This document shows, piece after piece, positions 6,406 through 9,370 of a stretch of 9,370 nt of DNA. Below the pieces are notes generated by a model. The model saw only the letters and a program-made list of their open reading frames with translations, did no database searches and had not been told where the DNA came from. Made by a program: the position numbers and the translations under genes. The stretch lies in the NCBI RefSeq assembly GCF_009711475.1, contig NZ_SMMD01000814.1, positions 1 to 9,370 of the forward strand. Reading direction: 5' to 3'. Position 1 is the stretch's first letter. The number at the start of each line of letters is the position of its first letter. The stretch comes from Fulvivirga aurantia. Its GTDB lineage: Bacteria; Bacteroidota; Bacteroidia; Cytophagales; Cyclobacteriaceae.

Positions 6406-9370
6406 TCAGAAGCTGATGTTTCCGATTATAAATTCTATTTGACTGCCGGCTGGTTCAAAGTCAGTGGCCCTGTTATAAACATACCTGGCACCAACCTCGA
6501 TAAGTGGACTGAACCTCATGATATTAATATCAAAAGTAACTTCTGCACCAAAAGAAGTATAGGTACTTTGAAGAGGTCGTGTGCCAAAGACATTGTTATT
6601 GTCCTGTCTATTGAAGAATATCTCTACCTGATCTACCCCATAATCTAAAAACAAATTGGCTTTTATACGCTGCACATTAAGTATGGGACCTAATGCAATA
6701 TCCGGGTACCAAATCGGCAGTGAATAATTACCTCTTACAGTGGTAAATCTTTTATCTGTGAAATAAGAATAGCCTCTGGGCCTGAAGATCCTATTTCTAA
6801 AAGAGTAAAGATCCTGATCCCCAGTTTGTTTACGCCATTGTGTGCCTGTCTGCAGTAATACTGAATGATGTTTGAAAATGCCAGGTAGAAAAATTGAAGC
6901 ATTGATCGCTGTTAATGAGCCATCAAAGTCACCAGAAATTGTTTTTAGCTGTTCGAAATTGGTACTAAAACCCCACCGGCTTCTTATGTCTCTCTTGCTG
7001 GTTTTCATGAGACTGTAATAAGACCATTGAAAATGATTGAAAACCAAATCCCCGTTACTTAAAACATCCGAATCAACTACATAAAGCGGTACCTCTACTG
7101 TATCGGTTTCCGTAATCAACCTACCGGGATTCGTGGTTGGCCGGAGTCTACCTGATTGATCAATATTATTTCTAAAATCAGAGATCTTTCTCACCCCTAT
7201 TCCATTGCTGACCTCCATCTGCCTAAAAAACTTCGAATTAGTAAATACCAAGGGTATTCGCGCGGCTGTTTCTACAGACGTTTCTGACCATCTGTACTCC
7301 AGAGACCCGGATTCTTCCTTTCTATCTCCATAAGAAACATCTACATCAAATATTGGATAAAAGCCCTGATAGCTTAAACCCGCTGTGGCAAAACCAGTCT
7401 CTTCTTCCACATCATAAGTGTAGCCCAGATCCATTGCGGTAGTACTTAAAACATCTTTAGAAAAGATACCAATTTGTGCCCTGTTAATATCTGTTGTCGC
7501 AAAAGGCCCCCAACTGTGAATGTTGAGCATGTGACCTAACCGACTGTATTTTTTTACCGGGTATTTTTCATCAGGCACTTTGCTGAGTATATCACCATGA
7601 CCTTCCTGTTCTATTAAAGGTTCATAATATTTGATACCTCGGTCTTCAACATCGCTTAATGTTACCCATTGATCTTTATTGAGCACAGTCTCCACCACAT
7701 CTAACCCATCAGCTGTGTGTTCGTTGTAAATCAGCTTTCCCGCACTTATTTGAGGATTGTAAGCTCCATAGGTACTCCTTGTGACTTGAAAACGCTCCCC
7801 TGACTCGACATTTAGGGCATAAATATTATCTATGCCATTATACGCAGAGTTGTAATAAACGTAGCTGTCATGCAATACAGGATAGCCAATATTCTCATTG
7901 CCTGCTTCTAAAAGTTGCTCTTGGCTTTCGCTTGCGTAATTAACTTTAAGCACACCTCTTCCACTATCATCTGTTGTGAGTACAACAATATCATTTCCAT
8001 TTTCTGACCACCGTGGCATAGAATAGAAAACATTATCAGGATTGCTAAATCGCTTAAGCTCATTTCCAGTAACCGCATCAACCACGATCAGGCTGTGTTG
8101 CTGATCAATAGTAGTTTCTGTAGTCACAATCTTACTGCCGTCTGGAGAGATAGCAGCACCTGCATATCGGGATTTACTGGTTATGGTTCTTAGTTCTTTG
8201 GTTTGAAAATTATAACTTTTTATAACTGAGAAGGTCTCAGCTCGCCAACGTGGATCAAAATGATATTCATTCCATACAACCGTATAGCCTGAAGATGACA
8301 GCATAGCGGTATTGTTCATAACCCCGGTTATAAACTTCTCAATCTCATTGCCATTTTTATCTAACCTTACCAATTGGCCAACATCGCCAATACCATCTTT
8401 GAAGGCTACAATAGAACCGTCTTCCAGCACCTGTGGGAAACTATAATCAGTAAAGGCATCGGTTCCACGTCTGGTTATTTTATCGAAAGGAGTAGGTTCA
8501 AGTCCTTCGAGCTGGCTGCTCCACTCCTGTCTGAAATCCTCCATCATGAGATTGTAATTATCTACCAGGTAAGAATCGGTATGCTTTTTAAGGGCATTAG
8601 AAAAAGTAAAGGGCACAAAGGGCAATCCGTAAGCGTTTTGAGTCACTTTATCCCAAATATCAGGATCATCGGTGCGCCTTCTTAGGTGAGTTACAAAATG
8701 ATAGCCCAATCTGTAATGATCAGGGACAAAATCTTTGAATGAACGTAAATGTTGCTTATTGTAATTGTACTTTTTCTTTTCGAGCAAGTTAGTTTTAAAA
8801 ACCCGGCTAAACTCTGGTATTCTTCCTCGCCCGCTAGGTGTATTTAATGTTTCTATCAGCGTGGCGTCACCTTCCCAAAACCATGGCGGCACTGCCGTAA
8901 ATGCCATGCCTGCCTGCGTATTCTCACCAAATAAATAATAGAAAAGCTTATTAAAACCGGTTTTACTATGCTGAAACTGAGCTATATGCCTATACTCATG
9001 TACGGTAAGCAAATCAAGCCACTCATTGGTGCCCAAAAACTGATTGTTTTGTGAAGGCATTGTAAAAAACTCAGACCTGCGAGGACCAAGCGTTACAAAC
9101 CCATTACTAATCGCATTTCTGTTTCTCAGTATGATTGAGATTTTCTTGGGCGCCTTATCACCCAGTTTTTGAGGTTCGTGAATGGTCTGCAAGGTGTTGG
9201 CTACGCGCTGTGCCTCTACCTCAAACCCTTCCGGAAAAATAACCCTGAAGTCCGGGGTATTTACTTGTCTCCATTTTACAGAAGGTGCGTTATTATCGAG
9301 TACCTCCTGAGAGAACAGGGGAATACAAATAATGAGTAATGTAAAGAGCGTAATAACTGGTTTGTAGCGC
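6406..9370 (-). CDS. Outer-membrane fusion protein: gluzincin peptidase, TolB-like propeller, Omp85-like barrel (5' end outside window)
   Basis: The frame is open through the right edge, so the start codon lies beyond it; 987 residues are visible, numbered from the codon at 9369-9367. Residues 1-21 are most of a signal peptide (hydrophobic core, ending PLFSQ), so only a few N-terminal residues are missing. A TTG at 9192 is an internal Leu, not a start, because the signal peptide lies upstream of it. Residues about 40-290 contain LLTVHEYRHIAQF, an HExxH zinc site (H124, E125, H128), and PPWFWEGDA, whose E166 is the likely third ligand, as in Peptidase_MA-type gluzincins. Residues about 300-570 hold repeats such as AAISPDGSKIV and MPRWSENGNDIVVL, typical of PD40/TolB beta-propellers. 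From about 620 to the end the sequence alternates as in a transmembrane barrel, with IFRPRGYSYF (RGY at 865-867, cf. the Omp85 loop-6 motif) and a C-terminal Phe. It precedes the E2 gene by 87 nt with no terminator seen. Domain calls come from motifs; function is unknown. Confidence 0.85.
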   Translation of the reverse strand, partial: RYKPVITLFTLLIICIPLFSQEVLDNNAPSVKWRQVNTPDFRVIFPEGFEVEAQRVANTLQTIHEPQKLGDKAPKKISIILRNRNAISNGFVTLGPRRSEFFTMPSQNNQFLGTNEWLDLLTVHEYRHIAQFQHSKTGFNKLFYYLFGENTQAGMAFTAVPPWFWEGDATLIETLNTPSGRGRIPEFSRVFKTNLLEKKKYNYNKQHLRSFKDFVPDHYRLGYHFVTHLRRRTDDPDIWDKVTQNAYGLPFVPFTFSNALKKHTDSYLVDNYNLMMEDFRQEWSSQLEGLEPTPFDKITRRGTDAFTDYSFPQVLEDGSIVAFKDGIGDVGQLVRLDKNGNEIEKFITGVMNNTAMLSSSGYTVVWNEYHFDPRWRAETFSVIKSYNFQTKELRTITSKSRYAGAAISPDGSKIVTTETTIDQQHSLIVVDAVTGNELKRFSNPDNVFYSMPRWSENGNDIVVLTTDDSGRGVLKVNYASESQEQLLEAGNENIGYPVLHDSYVYYNSAYNGIDNIYALNVESGERFQVTRSTYGAYNPQISAGKLIYNEHTADGLDVVETVLNKDQWVTLSDVEDRGIKYYEPLIEQEGHGDILSKVPDEKYPVKKYSRLGHMLNIHSWGPFATTDINRAQIGIFSKDVLSTTAMDLGYTYDVEEETGFATAGLSYQGFYPIFDVDVSYGDRKEESGSLEYRWSETSVETAARIPLVFTNSKFFRQMEVSNGIGVRKISDFRNNIDQSGRLRPTTNPGRLITETDTVEVPLYVVDSDVLSNGDLVFNHFQWSYYSLMKTSKRDIRSRWGFSTNFEQLKTISGDFDGSLTAINASIFLPGIFKHHSVLLQTGTQWRKQTGDQDLYSFRNRIFRPRGYSYFTDKRFTTVRGNYSLPIWYPDIALGPILNVQRIKANLFLDYGVDQVEIFFNRQDNNNVFGTRPLQSTYTSFGAEVTFDINIMRFSPLIEVGARYVYNRATDFEPAGSQIEFIIGNISF

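Noticed and set aside
8374..8685. Plus-strand open frame of 103 codons within the large outer-membrane gene
   Set aside because: Antisense to well-defined propeller and peptidase coding sequence, with no recognisable motif or promoter.
1..9370. CRISPR array, tRNA/rRNA genes, insertion sequences, phage or defence genes
   Set aside because: No regularly spaced repeats, RNA-gene signatures, transposase or integrase motifs, or defence-type domains were seen on either strand.

Overview
The window looks like chromosomal DNA from a Bacteroidota member, most likely a marine or soil Cytophagales-type bacterium. Three things point there: a C-terminal type IX secretion (T9SS) sorting domain on a secreted phosphatase, promoters that fit the Bacteroidota pattern (TTTG / TAnnTTTG) instead of -35/-10 boxes, and AT-rich leaders without clear Shine-Dalgarno sequences. 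There are seven protein genes, no RNA genes, no CRISPR array and no recognisable mobile element.

Plus strand, 24-3493: a MarR-family regulator with an N-terminal cysteine placed much like the redox-sensing Cys of OhrR, followed by a small NADP-binding F420-oxidoreductase-like (FNO/STEAP-type) dehydrogenase. The 45-nt gap between them holds a Bacteroidota-type promoter whose -7 box overlaps a TTGTA-TG-TACAA palindrome, a plausible MarR operator. After a 218-nt gap with two inverted repeats comes a secreted PhoD-like phosphatase/phosphodiesterase with a T9SS tail. A strong bidirectional terminator (3497-3546) ends this block and the convergent one.

Minus strand, 9370-3562, read right to left: a very large outer-membrane protein whose start codon lies just beyond the right edge. 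It joins a signal peptide, a gluzincin (HEYRH...E) peptidase domain, a TolB-like beta-propeller and a C-terminal Omp85-like beta-barrel with an RGY motif. Next is a two-lipoyl-domain E2 of the pyruvate dehydrogenase type with its own near-consensus promoter and a downstream hairpin. Last is a tight pair, hslV (Thr protease of HslUV) and arsC (glutaredoxin-type arsenate reductase), separated by one nucleotide.

Most genes are ordinary housekeeping or envelope functions. The items most worth following up are the peptidase-propeller-barrel fusion and the self-contained MarR/operator/oxidoreductase module. For two minus-strand genes (hslV, E2) the longest open frame begins at a TTG; internal ATG starts are chosen here and the reasons are given.
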